Notes: generated by a model not told the origin, from the letters alone. A DNA stretch of 64,000 nt from Hyphomicrobiales bacterium (GCA_900471525.1 UCEZ01000035.1:62001-126000), one strand, 5' to 3'. Counted from the first letter of the stretch, positions 52,514 to 60,707 are shown. Made by a program: numbers and translations.

Positions 52514-54922
52514 ATGTCCACTCCTATTCCCGCTCGCCCTCGGCATTGGTGCCGAGAGAAATGGAATAAGAGCATGGCAAAACACGACCTTTCGTCTCAT
52601 CACTTTCAACGAAAAATCTCCGACTTCTGCGAGATGCGGATTGCGCCAATCGCATCAAAACGGGTGCTGGAACGCATTCGGCCCTATCTCATCAGTCTCG
52701 TCATCCACCGACAGCCACCACCGATCTCGAATGGTCGCATGGACTGGACGACCATTGGCCAGACATGCGGGATCGAAGGCGAATTGACGGCAGAGTTGAA
52801 GAAGCAGCTCCGTCCGGGACTGGACGCGATTATCCGCTGGCTCGGAGCGCCGCCTGCCGCAGAGGACATTCGGACGACAAAGCCACGTGCGAAATCGCAC
52901 AAAACCGTTCCGCACAAGTCGGAAACCGCGGCGTTCTCCAGGCCGCGACAGATCATCTCCGACAAGACCCCGGCTCAATCTTCGTCGGCGCCCCGAGGGC
53001 CACAACCGAAACCGATCACTCCCTTTCCTGAGCCATTGTTCGATGCGACCGATGATCCGGCCAGCTTTCAGGATGCGCTCGTTTATCAAATGCGCCGGTT
53101 CGGCGAGAGCTACTGGCAACTTTATCGCGCCGTAATACGCTTGGGAGAAACCTTCGACGAAAAGACCCTCTTGTCTTGGGTACAGGGAGACCGCGTGCCG
53201 CGATCCGTGGCGAGCTTCGAGATCCTATCCCGCATCGAGCGGCGTTACCAACTGGCGCAAGGCTATTTCAAGGCGAAGTTGCCGCACCAATCCCGCTCCC
53301 TCTACGGCCATGATCTGGGTAATATCAGCGCTGCGGAACGGCGACGGCTCGCGTGGCATCTGCCGGACGATTTCAGCAGCCTGCCATTCTCCAAGCGGGA
53401 GGAAATCCTCGAATGGGTGCGCAGGGTCATCATCTCGGGCTCAACCGACTATCGCCGCTACCAAGCGGCAGCGATCAAGCAGCGCTATGCAATTCGGTTC
53501 CCAGGCGTCACCTATGGCGGAGGAGCACTGTCACCTCGCGCGCATAGCCTTGCAGGCAGCGCCAGCCACAATACGGAAACCTTCGAAGATCCTGATCTCC
53601 TGTCAGGAGTCGTCGATGCGCCGCCGCGGCTGGCTATGGAAATGGCCGACCTGATCCGGTTCAAGACCTCGACGCTGACGGCGATCGGCTTTCAGCGCAA
53701 CGGGGTATGGGGTGAGGAAACAGCATCCCAGAAGATCGAGCATCTCGGTCTCATGTTTGGCGCTCTCGCCGCCTCTCCTGCCGGCGTCGTCAAAGGGCGC
53801 GGCGTTCCTCTCAGCCAACTGACCTTTGGCCTACTGATCTTCCCAGGTGTGTGGGACTGGTATTTGCAATGGCGCGAGCAGCGGCGTGGCTTCTATACCA
53901 AATGGGAAGAGGACATGCTGATGGTGGCAATGACGCTGACCCGTGCGGAGGTCGGCTGGATACGCCAGCATCCGGAACTGCTGAAACATGTCAGACCGAT
54001 CGATGGTCTGATCGCGCCGGAGGAGATCGAGTTCGCGTCCCGCGACTGGCACGGCGCTTGCGACGCTTTTCACCGGCATGCCGCCAATCGCTCGAAGGAA
54101 ATCCAGCGGGTCATGCGCGTCCATCGCGACCCCTTCGAGCCGATCATGTGCATCCTCGAAGCTGACAGCCCGCTGGCGGAATATCGCAAGATCACCGACG
54201 AAATCCTGAAACGTATGCCGGACGAAACCCGCTACCCTCGAGCGGCCGCGGAGGCTGTGCGATCGTTCCTGCTGCTTCGTCTTGGTCTGCACCTTGGACT
54301 TCGGCAAAAGAACCTTCGCCAGCTTCGCGTTTGCCCGCGCGGTCATTTTCCGACGTCCGAGCGACGGCTAGAAGACATGAAGTGCGGTGAGTTGCGCTGG
54401 AGCGATCGAGAGAACGGATGGGAGGTCCTCATCCCATCCGTTGCCTTCAAGAACGCCGGCTCATCCTTCTTCGGCCAGAAGCCGTTCCGGCTGATCCTGC
54501 CGGATCTGCTCGACCTCTACAAATACCTCGAGGCCTATATCGATCGCCATCGCGGTGTGCTGCTCGGTCCGGCAAAGGATCCCGGCACCCTGTTCGTCAA
54601 GACAGTGAAGACAACCAGTCTGGACGCGGCATACGATTCCACCAAATTCTATGAAGCTTGGCGAACCGTGATCCAACGCTATGGCATCTATAATCCCTAT
54701 ACCGGCCGCGGCGCCATCAAGGGGTTGCTGCCCCACGGACCGCATAATCTTCGGGATATTCTGGCAACGCATATCCTCAAGCAGACCGGGTCATACGAGC
54801 AGGCCAGCTATGCCATCCAGGACACACCGGATGTCGTTCAGCAGCATTACGGTCGCTTCCTACCGCAGGACAAGGCGGCCCTCGCGGCGAAAATCCTCAA
54901 TCAGGTTTGGGAAGCTGCATAG
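52514..54922 (+). CDS. Large tyrosine-recombinase-like protein with an internal HTH-like domain
   Basis: 802 residues (an ATG at 52574 would remove 20). The C-terminal ~230 residues carry the integrase fold: Arg in LGLRQKNLRQLR (~596), H-x-x-R in HGPHNLRDILATH (~741-748) and the Tyr in VVQQHYGRFLPQ (~778). Residues ~195-270 hold an HTH-like segment (YWQLYRAVIRLGETFDEKTLLSWVQGDRVPRS). The N-terminal ~180 residues are unrecognised and include a Lys/Pro/Ser linker. Much longer than normal phage integrases (~400). Presumably moves or once moved this island. Confidence 0.82.
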   Translation: MSTPIPARPRHWCREKWNKSMAKHDLSSHHFQRKISDFCEMRIAPIASKRVLERIRPYLISLVIHRQPPPISNGRMDWTTIGQTCGIEGELTAELKKQLRPGLDAIIRWLGAPPAAEDIRTTKPRAKSHKTVPHKSETAAFSRPRQIISDKTPAQSSSAPRGPQPKPITPFPEPLFDATDDPASFQDALVYQMRRFGESYWQLYRAVIRLGETFDEKTLLSWVQGDRVPRSVASFEILSRIERRYQLAQGYFKAKLPHQSRSLYGHDLGNISAAERRRLAWHLPDDFSSLPFSKREEILEWVRRVIISGSTDYRRYQAAAIKQRYAIRFPGVTYGGGALSPRAHSLAGSASHNTETFEDPDLLSGVVDAPPRLAMEMADLIRFKTSTLTAIGFQRNGVWGEETASQKIEHLGLMFGALAASPAGVVKGRGVPLSQLTFGLLIFPGVWDWYLQWREQRRGFYTKWEEDMLMVAMTLTRAEVGWIRQHPELLKHVRPIDGLIAPEEIEFASRDWHGACDAFHRHAANRSKEIQRVMRVHRDPFEPIMCILEADSPLAEYRKITDEILKRMPDETRYPRAAAEAVRSFLLLRLGLHLGLRQKNLRQLRVCPRGHFPTSERRLEDMKCGELRWSDRENGWEVLIPSVAFKNAGSSFFGQKPFRLILPDLLDLYKYLEAYIDRHRGVLLGPAKDPGTLFVKTVKTTSLDAAYDSTKFYEAWRTVIQRYGIYNPYTGRGAIKGLLPHGPHNLRDILATHILKQTGSYEQASYAIQDTPDVVQQHYGRFLPQDKAALAAKILNQVWEAA

Positions 54923-54950
54923 CCGGTCGGATGAATAGCTGATCCACATC

Positions 54951-54991
54951 GTCCAGTCAGATGCGGAAATAATCTACGCATCTGACTGGAC
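54951..54991. terminator. 15-bp perfect inverted repeat after the recombinase gene
   Basis: GTCCAGTCAGATGCG (54951-54965) pairs perfectly with CGCATCTGACTGGAC (54977-54991) over an 11-nt loop; TTTT occurs at 55000-55003. It could terminate the recombinase transcript. Its loop and right arm also form the left copy of a 22-nt direct repeat (see 57490), so it may instead be a recombination site. Confidence 0.6.
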
Positions 54992-55006
54992 CTCAGTCGT
55001 TTTCGC

Positions 55007-55023
55007 CTTGAACGGAGTCGAAC
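55007..55023. repeat. tRNA-T-arm-like 17-nt motif, copy 3
   Basis: CTTGAACGGAGTCGAAC, the most divergent copy (four differences from copy 2), 15 nt downstream of the inverted repeat. The stretch to 55149 holds no further feature. Confidence 0.6.
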
Positions 55024-55149
55024 CTTTCATCCAGGCATTTCGAATGCGATAGCTCCTGACTCAGCGCCCGCGGAACCTAATGCTTTTGGGTAACTTTTCA
55101 CGCATGCTCCACGCATTCTACTCTCTTGGCGGGAAATCTGGAGAGGGGC

Positions 55150-55875
55150 ATGCACTATCGCCAAAGGTCGGTGCTGTTCGCAGCACCTGGACTGATCATC
55201 GGAGCGGCCGCACTAGGCGCTTCGGGTGGTATAACTGTTGCTGATTTCGACAAGCCAGAACTGCTGATCGCCGCCCTGCTTGTCGGCCTCATCATCGGCA
55301 TGGCCGTTGAGCAGCTCCTATCCGCGATGAGGAAGCAGGCGTGGCGGGAAAAAAACAGGTCGCGCTGGGAGGAAAAGCACAGCAACGAACGCGTCGTACT
55401 GGGGCCCTGGCTTCCGATGCCGGCTGCGGAGCAGATGAGACCTGTCGACGCCACGGATCAACTGCGTATCGTGATGCGCTCGCATTTCACCATTCAACCG
55501 CTGCTCAACAAGAGCGAAGCACGAGTGTTTAGGGAACTCGACCGCGTCGTGATCGGCTGCAATCCTTCGTGGCAGGTAATGGCGCAGGTTTCGTTGGGTG
55601 AGATCCTCCGAAGCACCGATGCGGATGCCTACAGTTGTATCAACTCCAAGCGTGTCGACTTGCTGCTCGTGGACAGCAATTGCCGACCGCGGCACGTCAT
55701 CGAATATCAGGGCGGAGCGCATCATCAAGGCACCGCAGCCGCGCGCGACGCGGTAAAGAAAGAGGCGCTGCGACGCGCCGGTATCGGCTACTACGAGGTG
55801 GTGGCTGGCCAAACGACCCCGTCGGAACTCAGGCGCTTGGTCGAGAAGCTGGTGGACAAGCCGAGTGTCACCTAA
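55150..55875 (+). CDS. Membrane-anchored DUF2726-type (PD-(D/E)XK nuclease-like) protein
   Basis: 241 residues from an ATG with GGAGAGGGG upstream; a TTG 24 nt earlier is the alternative. Two N-terminal transmembrane segments (LFAAPGLIIGAAALGASGG; PELLIAALLVGLIIGMAVEQLL), a basic linker, then a DUF2726-like domain: PLLNKSEARVFRELDRVV, KRVDLLLVDSNCRPRHVIEYQG (Asp and Glu of a PD-(D/E)XK-like site) and KEALRRAGIGYYEVV. Such domains occur with topoisomerase-type zinc fingers and restriction genes. Function unknown. Confidence 0.78.
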   Translation: MHYRQRSVLFAAPGLIIGAAALGASGGITVADFDKPELLIAALLVGLIIGMAVEQLLSAMRKQAWREKNRSRWEEKHSNERVVLGPWLPMPAAEQMRPVDATDQLRIVMRSHFTIQPLLNKSEARVFRELDRVVIGCNPSWQVMAQVSLGEILRSTDADAYSCINSKRVDLLLVDSNCRPRHVIEYQGGAHHQGTAAARDAVKKEALRRAGIGYYEVVAGQTTPSELRRLVEKLVDKPSVT

Positions 55876-55965
55876 CGCGCCCTCATCACGAATGCCTGTA
55901 CGGTCGAGCTACTTCCATTGGAGGAAAACATCACCTTGGCTTGATGGAATTGAGGCAGCCCCGAG

Positions 55966-56838
55966 ATGATCTCCGATTTCGAGGCCGTTCGCGAAAATCT
56001 GTTTCCGGCCAGCCACGGAGCGATCGAGGACTGGAAGGCGTTCCCCTGGCATCGTGACCGGACCAACAGAATTCAGGCACGCAAGGCACATTCGTCGCAA
56101 GCCATCGCAATCGACGTGTTCGGCACGCTCAAGATGAGCACCGATCGCGACCGCATCCTCGACGCCATCGCCGAGCGTGTGAGAGTGGCACCGGGCGGCC
56201 CATGGTCGATAACACTCGAGTGGACGGACAGCGATCGGATGCTGAGGGAACCGAGGCCTACGCAAGTCGACGTCCTTGCCGTCGGCTCAAAGGCTGCGCT
56301 CGTCATCGAGTGCAAGTTCACCGAACCCGGAGGAAAATGTAGCCAAACGGCCGCGTCGCGCTCGGGTGAGCGGCAATGCAACGGACACTACGCTGATCAA
56401 ATCAACCCGGATAACGGCGTGCGCTCGCGATGCGCTCTTATGGGCAAGGGCATTCGGTACTGGGAATACATCCCTGAGGTCTTCGCGCTCGATCCGGGCG
56501 TTGATCATACACCCTGCCCATTCAAGGGGGACGCCTATCAGTGGATGCGCAACGCCGTGCTGGCGGCAGCGATAGGCAAGCACCGCAACCTTCAAGCGGC
56601 AGCCCTCGCAGCCTTTGCCGATCACCCCAGTTTCCCGACGGCGCGTAAGGTGAAGCGAGGCCTGATGGCCCCCAATCTCGCTGGCCAAGCGGCGATCACG
56701 CCGATCTCCTACCAGCAGATCATTGCAATCGCTTGTCACCTCGGCCGAGACCAAGGAGCCTGGAACGGCCTTTCTGCGTGGGTCGACCATAAGATCGCAA
56801 GGGCGGGGTCGCGACGACCGGATTTCCAAGAGGTGTGA
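55966..56838 (+). CDS. Putative PD-(D/E)XK nuclease-family protein
   Basis: 290 residues, family not recognised by name. The likely nuclease core is TQVDVLAVGSKAALVIECKFTEPGGKCSQ (residues ~102-130), with Asp and the E-x-K pair, followed by CNGHYADQINP and YWEYIPEVFALDPG. No helicase, methylase or DNA-recognition module is obvious. It ends one base before the next gene starts, so the two form an operon and may be partners. Confidence 0.7.
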   Translation: MISDFEAVRENLFPASHGAIEDWKAFPWHRDRTNRIQARKAHSSQAIAIDVFGTLKMSTDRDRILDAIAERVRVAPGGPWSITLEWTDSDRMLREPRPTQVDVLAVGSKAALVIECKFTEPGGKCSQTAASRSGERQCNGHYADQINPDNGVRSRCALMGKGIRYWEYIPEVFALDPGVDHTPCPFKGDAYQWMRNAVLAAAIGKHRNLQAAALAAFADHPSFPTARKVKRGLMAPNLAGQAAITPISYQQIIAIACHLGRDQGAWNGLSAWVDHKIARAGSRRPDFQEV

Positions 56839-56839
56839 A

Positions 56840-57337
56840 ATGGATGCTGATATCTGGAACCGGGCCTTCTATGACGATGGTGAGTGGGTTTCCTGGTCCG
56901 AGGTGGAAGAACAACTCCGATACCAAGAGTGGCGAGCGAAATATCCCAATGCGATAAGATCTTTGATTCCCTATTTTCTGGATCTCTTGTCACTCGCAGA
57001 AAGCTACCACCTTGAGACAGGTCGTCATCTCAATTTGTACGGCGACATTGGGGAGCTCTTCGGCGCTATCACCTACGGAATAAAGCTGAACAAGAATTAC
57101 GCGCAGGGCGCCGATGGTAGGCTTGGCAACGATCACGTTGAGATCAAAACCATCACGCCATTCAAGTCCAATAACGAGGTTTCCGTGAAGGTATCAGGCA
57201 ACTTCAGCAAGCTGCTCGTCGTGAAGATCAACGCGGACTTTGAAGTCTCATCCCGGATGGTCGATCGCTCGAAGCTTCCTAAAACGGGGAAATCCCTCCT
57301 GAGGATAAGGTGGAGTGATCTGCCTCACGTCGAATGA
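56840..57337 (+). CDS. Small PD-(D/E)XK nuclease-like protein
   Basis: 165 residues from the ATG with GAGGTG upstream. Core: GDIGELFGAITYGIKLNKNYAQGADGRLGNDHVEIKTITPF (residues ~65-105), with Glu, the acidic GADG and the E-I-K motif of a nuclease; then VSVKVSGNFSKLLVVKI. Its AT content is higher than that of neighbouring catabolic genes. The spacing of motifs fits a restriction-endonuclease fold. Partner or target unknown. Confidence 0.7.
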   Translation: MDADIWNRAFYDDGEWVSWSEVEEQLRYQEWRAKYPNAIRSLIPYFLDLLSLAESYHLETGRHLNLYGDIGELFGAITYGIKLNKNYAQGADGRLGNDHVEIKTITPFKSNNEVSVKVSGNFSKLLVVKINADFEVSSRMVDRSKLPKTGKSLLRIRWSDLPHVE

Positions 57338-57338
57338 C

Positions 57339-57368
57339 GACTTCGTCAGCAGCGCGGACGAAGTCTTT
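57339..57368 (+). terminator. Terminator after the nuclease pair
   Basis: GACTTCGTC (57339-57347) pairs perfectly with GACGAAGTC (57357-57365) over a 9-nt loop, followed by TTT. It begins 2 nt after the stop codon of the gene at 56840. Confidence 0.7.
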
Positions 57369-57410
57369 CCTCAGCTTCGAAAGAGCGGAGTGAAAGTTGA
57401 AGTCGACGCT

Positions 57411-57427
57411 CTTGATTGGATTCGAAC
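57411..57427. repeat. tRNA-T-arm-like 17-nt motif, copy 4
   Basis: CTTGATTGGATTCGAAC, the closest of the four to a real tRNA T-arm on the opposite strand. The rest of 57369-57552 contains the 22-nt direct repeat (57490) and no gene I can support. Confidence 0.6.
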
Positions 57428-57489
57428 CGTCGGCTTCGCGCTCGCGTTCGGCTGCCAAGGCATTGGATGATTGTGTAATCTCCGACACT

Positions 57490-57511
57490 CGGAAATAATT
57501 TCTGCATTTGA
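57490..57511. repeat. Right copy of a 22-nt imperfect direct repeat bracketing the nuclease module
   Basis: Starts CGGAAATAATTTCTGCAT and matches 54964-54985 at 18 of 22 positions in the same orientation. The two copies are 2,526 nt apart and enclose the DUF2726-type and both PD-(D/E)XK genes. This fits attachment or target-site repeats of an inserted segment. Confidence 0.55.
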
Positions 57512-57552
57512 GACTGCAATTGAGGACGTGGGACACGAACCGTAGAGCGGGC

Positions 57553-57858
57553 CTAACTCCCCGGGGCCATGACAGGTGGAATGCCGAACTGCGCCTTGAA
57601 GGCGCGGCTGAAGGCGGCCTCGGAGTCATAGCCGACGCGGTGGCCGACGTCACTCATCCGTACGTCGGAGCGCCGGAGCATATCGCTCGCCAGCAGCAGG
57701 CGCCAGCGAGTCTTATATTGCAAGGGTCCGGCACCGACCAAGATGCAAAAACGCTCGGCGAAATTGGATCGCGACATCCCGGCCATGCCTGGAAGCTCAG
57801 CGGGCCGAAACTCCCACCAGCCGGTTCGGCGACGCGAGTGGATCACGAAGCGCTTCAA
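57553..57858 (-). pseudogene. C-terminal remnant of an AraC-family regulator
   Basis: About 100 residues with only the AraC DNA-binding domain: LPGMAGMSRSNFAERF (first HTH) and RMSDVGHRVGYDSEAAFSRAFKAQFGIPP (second HTH). AraC proteins are normally ~280-320 residues, and no sensor domain can be read upstream before the frame is lost. The start shown is only the first ATG of the frame. The 162-nt stretch after it (57859-58019) shows nothing else. Confidence 0.65.
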
Positions 57859-58019
57859 GTCGGCACGACATCTTCAGCGCTTCGTTTCCAGCCACGATCC
57901 AGTGAGCAACCTCTTTCTCATTACCCGACGCGCTATTTCGACTAGCCTTCATCGCGAACCATGAATCCGAGGTCCGCGTTCTCTCAAACGCAGGTTCTCC
58001 ATAGGTTCATGGCTACCGT

Positions 58020-58388
58020 ATGATTTTGAACAGTTCTTGTTACGGCCCTTTTGTGGTGCTTCCGGAAGTTCATTCATTCGCTATGCTCTACGCCATCCAA
58101 CTGAGTGTGAGGTCATCCTTGACGCAACGACATCAAAGCTATCTCCGGGAGCGGATGACGATTCTTGGTGATCTTGAGGTCGCCTCATTTGTTCCTTGGA
58201 TCCAGCGCTACGCGGCAAAACTTGGCCTCTCCGAGACGATTTCGCATGCCAGCGCTGATCGGATCGAGCTCGAACTCGCCGGCCCCGAGGAACTGATAGA
58301 TATGATGGAATTGGGCTGTACGCTCGGCCCCATCGACGTCTGGGTCGAGATCATAGCGCGAAAACCGGTCGCGGGTGACGACTGGTAA
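58020..58388 (+). CDS. Acylphosphatase-like small protein
   Basis: 122 residues (an internal ATG at 58083 would give ~101). SFVPWIQRYAAKLGLSETISHASADRIELELAGPEELIDMMELGCTLGPIDVWVEII follows the beta-alpha-beta pattern of acylphosphatases. However, the catalytic Arg of the usual FR-x-FV loop is missing (FVPWIQ) and the catalytic Asn is unclear, so it may be inactive or have another role. Isolated in the island border. Confidence 0.55.
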   Translation: MILNSSCYGPFVVLPEVHSFAMLYAIQLSVRSSLTQRHQSYLRERMTILGDLEVASFVPWIQRYAAKLGLSETISHASADRIELELAGPEELIDMMELGCTLGPIDVWVEIIARKPVAGDDW

Positions 58389-58554
58389 GCAAGACACACA
58401 GCAGTTGCCACCATAGAGCCTATGCACTTTATTTAATCATTGTTGCCATTGCGAAATGTTTATGCAAACGTAACAACCGCTGAGCAGACGCCTAGAGACG
58501 GAGACGCCTTGCTTATGCTCGGCAAGGCATTGAAATTGTTTAGAAAGTCTACCC
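58389..58554 (+). promoter_or_regulatory. AT-rich promoter/leader of the Rieske-deaminase operon
   Basis: A 166-nt non-coding stretch with an AT-rich portion (58428-58470) including TATTTAATC and GTTTATGCAAAC. A hairpin GCCTTGC (58506-58512)/GCAAGGC (58522-58528) with a 9-nt loop lies ~26 nt before the first start codon. No terminator is visible within the operon that follows, so its main promoter is probably here. Confidence 0.4.
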
Positions 58555-59208
58555 ATGCACCCCGATACGACCGGCTCTTGGACGCCAGTCGCCCTTTCCG
58601 CTGACCTGCCGGCGGGAACCGTCATTCCGGCACGTATTCCTGCCGGATCGATTGCCCTCTGGCGCAGCGAGAGCGGGCGCCCGGCCGCTTCAGCCAACCG
58701 CTGTCCCCATCGCGGCATGAGCCTCTCGCACGGCTTCGTGCGCGGCGAAGCGCTTTCCTGCATCTATCACGGCTGGAGCTATGCCCAGGCCGGAAACTGT
58801 CTTCGCATCCCCGCCCATCCCGGGCTGACGCCGCCGCAGGCGATCCGAGTCAAGACCTATCCGGTCGAGGAGACAGGCGGCGTGATCTGGGTTGCCATGG
58901 GTGAGCCTTCCGCAAATCCACCGAAGTTTGAAGGCTTCGTTGCACTGCGCTCCCTGATGGCTGAGGCCGGCATCGCCGCGATCGAGGCTGCGGCTGGTGC
59001 CAAGGCAAGCCCCGCAGGTCTTGTCGAACCCGCCGAAAGCACCGGGACTATCTGCCTGCTCTTGTCCGCCCAGGAAGACAGGCAGACGCTGCTCCATGTG
59101 CTGCTGAAGGGCGAAGCCGGCACCGCCGCGCGCATCGCCGCCTCGCGGGCAGCCGAAAGCCTGCGCCGCAAGGCCGAGGATCTTCAGAAGAAGGGGATCG
59201 CTCAATGA
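58555..59208 (+). CDS. Stand-alone Rieske [2Fe-2S] protein, electron-transfer partner of a split oxygenase
   Basis: 217 residues. The Rieske ligands are perfect: Cys50-x-His52 in NRCPHRGMSLSHG and Cys69-x-x-His72 in LSCIYHGWSY. The domain ends near residue 120; the rest (~95 residues) is helical, Ala/Glu/Arg-rich (AARIAASRAAESLRRKAEDLQKKG) and has no catalytic iron site, so it cannot be a full oxygenase. The stop overlaps the next gene's ATG, implying stoichiometric synthesis. Family comparison: most ring-hydroxylating oxygenases carry this domain fused to the catalytic one. Confidence 0.88.
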   Translation: MHPDTTGSWTPVALSADLPAGTVIPARIPAGSIALWRSESGRPAASANRCPHRGMSLSHGFVRGEALSCIYHGWSYAQAGNCLRIPAHPGLTPPQAIRVKTYPVEETGGVIWVAMGEPSANPPKFEGFVALRSLMAEAGIAAIEAAAGAKASPAGLVEPAESTGTICLLLSAQEDRQTLLHVLLKGEAGTAARIAASRAAESLRRKAEDLQKKGIAQ

Positions 59209-60050
59209 CCATGCAAGCAATGATCGACGAATGGTATCCGGTCGGCCTCTTCAGCCAGCTCGACGCGGCCGGCCGCGGGACCGCGCTGATGGGCGAGCCG
59301 ATCGTGGTGGCATCCGATGCCGATGGCAATGCGAAGGTCACGGGCGGAAACGGCCGCGTCCTGCCGGTGTGCGTGCGCTACGGCCATGTCTGGTCGTCCC
59401 TCGGCGCGCCGAAGAAGGCGCTTTTCTCGATCCCCGAGGCTGATCAGACGGGTCGCCGTTTCGTCGATGTCGGCGTGGTGCGCGTGCGCTGCTCGCCGCT
59501 GCGCGCCGTCGAAAACTTCCTTGATGTCGCTCATTTCCCGTTCGTGCACACCGATATCCTTGGTGCCGAACCCCATACTGAGGTCCAGAACTATAAGGTC
59601 GAAATCCGCGAGGACGTCGACGAGGTCTGGGCGACGCAGGTGAAATTCTACCAGCCGCTGGCGGCGAAATCCGCAAGCGGCGGCATCACCACCGAATACA
59701 TGTACCGCGTACCGGCGCCGACCTGCTCGGTGCTCTACAAGACCTGCCCGCCACGCCCGAGCGAATGGGATGTCATCACGCTTTTCGTGCAGCCGCTGGC
59801 GGAAGACCTCTGCGACGTCTGGCCGTGGATGGCGCTGTTCGACGACACGACGTCTTTGACCGACCTCATCCACTTCCAGCAGACGATCTTCCTGCAGGAC
59901 CGCTCGATCCTCGAAAACCAGATCCCGCGCCTTCTGCCGCTCGACCCCGGCCTGGAAATTCCGACCCGGGCCGATCTGACATCGGTTGCCTATCGGCGCT
60001 GGCTCAAACGCCACAACTATACCTATGGCGCACAGCTGGTGGCACAATGA
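59205..60050 (+). CDS. Catalytic subunit of a Rieske-type oxygenase lacking its own cluster (NdmC-like)
   Basis: 281 residues. The mononuclear iron motif is intact: NFLDVAHFPFVHTD gives Asp107, His110 and His115. The N-terminal ~90 residues still follow a Rieske-oxygenase start (IDEWYPVGLFSQL, LMGEPIVV, VRYGHVW), but the Cys and His ligands are gone, leaving a vestigial Rieske fold. NdmC of caffeine-degrading pseudomonads likewise has only the iron domain and works with NdmE, a GST-like protein, and NdmD, a reductase carrying an extra Rieske centre. Overlaps both neighbours by ATGA. Confidence 0.85.
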   Translation: MTMQAMIDEWYPVGLFSQLDAAGRGTALMGEPIVVASDADGNAKVTGGNGRVLPVCVRYGHVWSSLGAPKKALFSIPEADQTGRRFVDVGVVRVRCSPLRAVENFLDVAHFPFVHTDILGAEPHTEVQNYKVEIREDVDEVWATQVKFYQPLAAKSASGGITTEYMYRVPAPTCSVLYKTCPPRPSEWDVITLFVQPLAEDLCDVWPWMALFDDTTSLTDLIHFQQTIFLQDRSILENQIPRLLPLDPGLEIPTRADLTSVAYRRWLKRHNYTYGAQLVAQ

Positions 60051-60706
60051 AGCTCTACGACTACATCCTCTCGCCCAGTTGCTACAAGGTGCGCCTGATG
60101 GCGGCGCTGACCGGCGTGAAGCTCGAACTGCGCCCTGTGGATTTCCACCCCGGCGCCGAGCATCGCGGTCCCGAACTCCTGGCGCTCAATCCTGCAGGCT
60201 CGATCCCGATTCTGGAGGACGGTGATCTGCTACTGACCGAATCCTCGGCCATCCTCGTCTATCTCGCGGCACACGCCGCGCCGGAATGGCTCGCAAGCAA
60301 CAAGCCGGAAGAAGCGGCCCGGGTGCAGCAATGGCTCTCGTTCTCCGGCCGGCTCACCGCAAGCCTCGGTTGCGCACGGCTGCATGAGATGCTGCTGCGT
60401 CCCGGCGATATCGGCGCGCTGCAGGCCCAGGGTATTGCTGCCCTTCGCGAGCTGGAAGCCGGCCTTGTCGAACAGGCCGAGCGCGGCATGCGTTTTCTTG
60501 CCGCCGACCGGCCAACCGTTGCCGACATCGCCTGCTTCCCCTACGTCGCGCTGGCGCCCGATGGCGGCGTTTCGCTCGATCCATACCCCGCGATCCGCCT
60601 GTGGTCGCGCGCCGTCCGCGCGCTCGATGCCTTCATCGAGATGCCTGGCATCCACCGGCTGCATGAATTGAAGCCCGAACCGCATATCGAACTGGGCAAG
60701 GCATGA
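60047..60706 (+). CDS. Glutathione S-transferase-family protein, possible oxygenase scaffold (NdmE-like)
   Basis: 219 residues: N-terminal thioredoxin-like domain (MKLYDYILSPSCYKVRLMAALTGVKLELRPVDF, GSIPILEDGDLLLTESSAILVYLA) and C-terminal helical domain (FLAADRPTVADIACFPYVAL). The Ser/Cys near residue 9-12 could bind glutathione, but in this operon it more likely has the structural role described for NdmE. Overlaps the catalytic gene by 4 nt. Confidence 0.88.
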   Translation: MKLYDYILSPSCYKVRLMAALTGVKLELRPVDFHPGAEHRGPELLALNPAGSIPILEDGDLLLTESSAILVYLAAHAAPEWLASNKPEEAARVQQWLSFSGRLTASLGCARLHEMLLRPGDIGALQAQGIAALRELEAGLVEQAERGMRFLAADRPTVADIACFPYVALAPDGGVSLDPYPAIRLWSRAVRALDAFIEMPGIHRLHELKPEPHIELGKA

Positions 60707-60707
60707 C

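Noticed and set aside
47761..57427. The four TCGAAC motifs as intact tRNA genes
   Set aside because: No acceptor, D- or anticodon stems can be folded around them and no CCA end is present; only a T-arm-like part remains.
57279..57653. Minus-strand frame containing ADGSNPIKSVDF
   Set aside because: The phrase is the translation of the tRNA-like 17-mer; the frame overlaps two hairpins and has no support as a gene.
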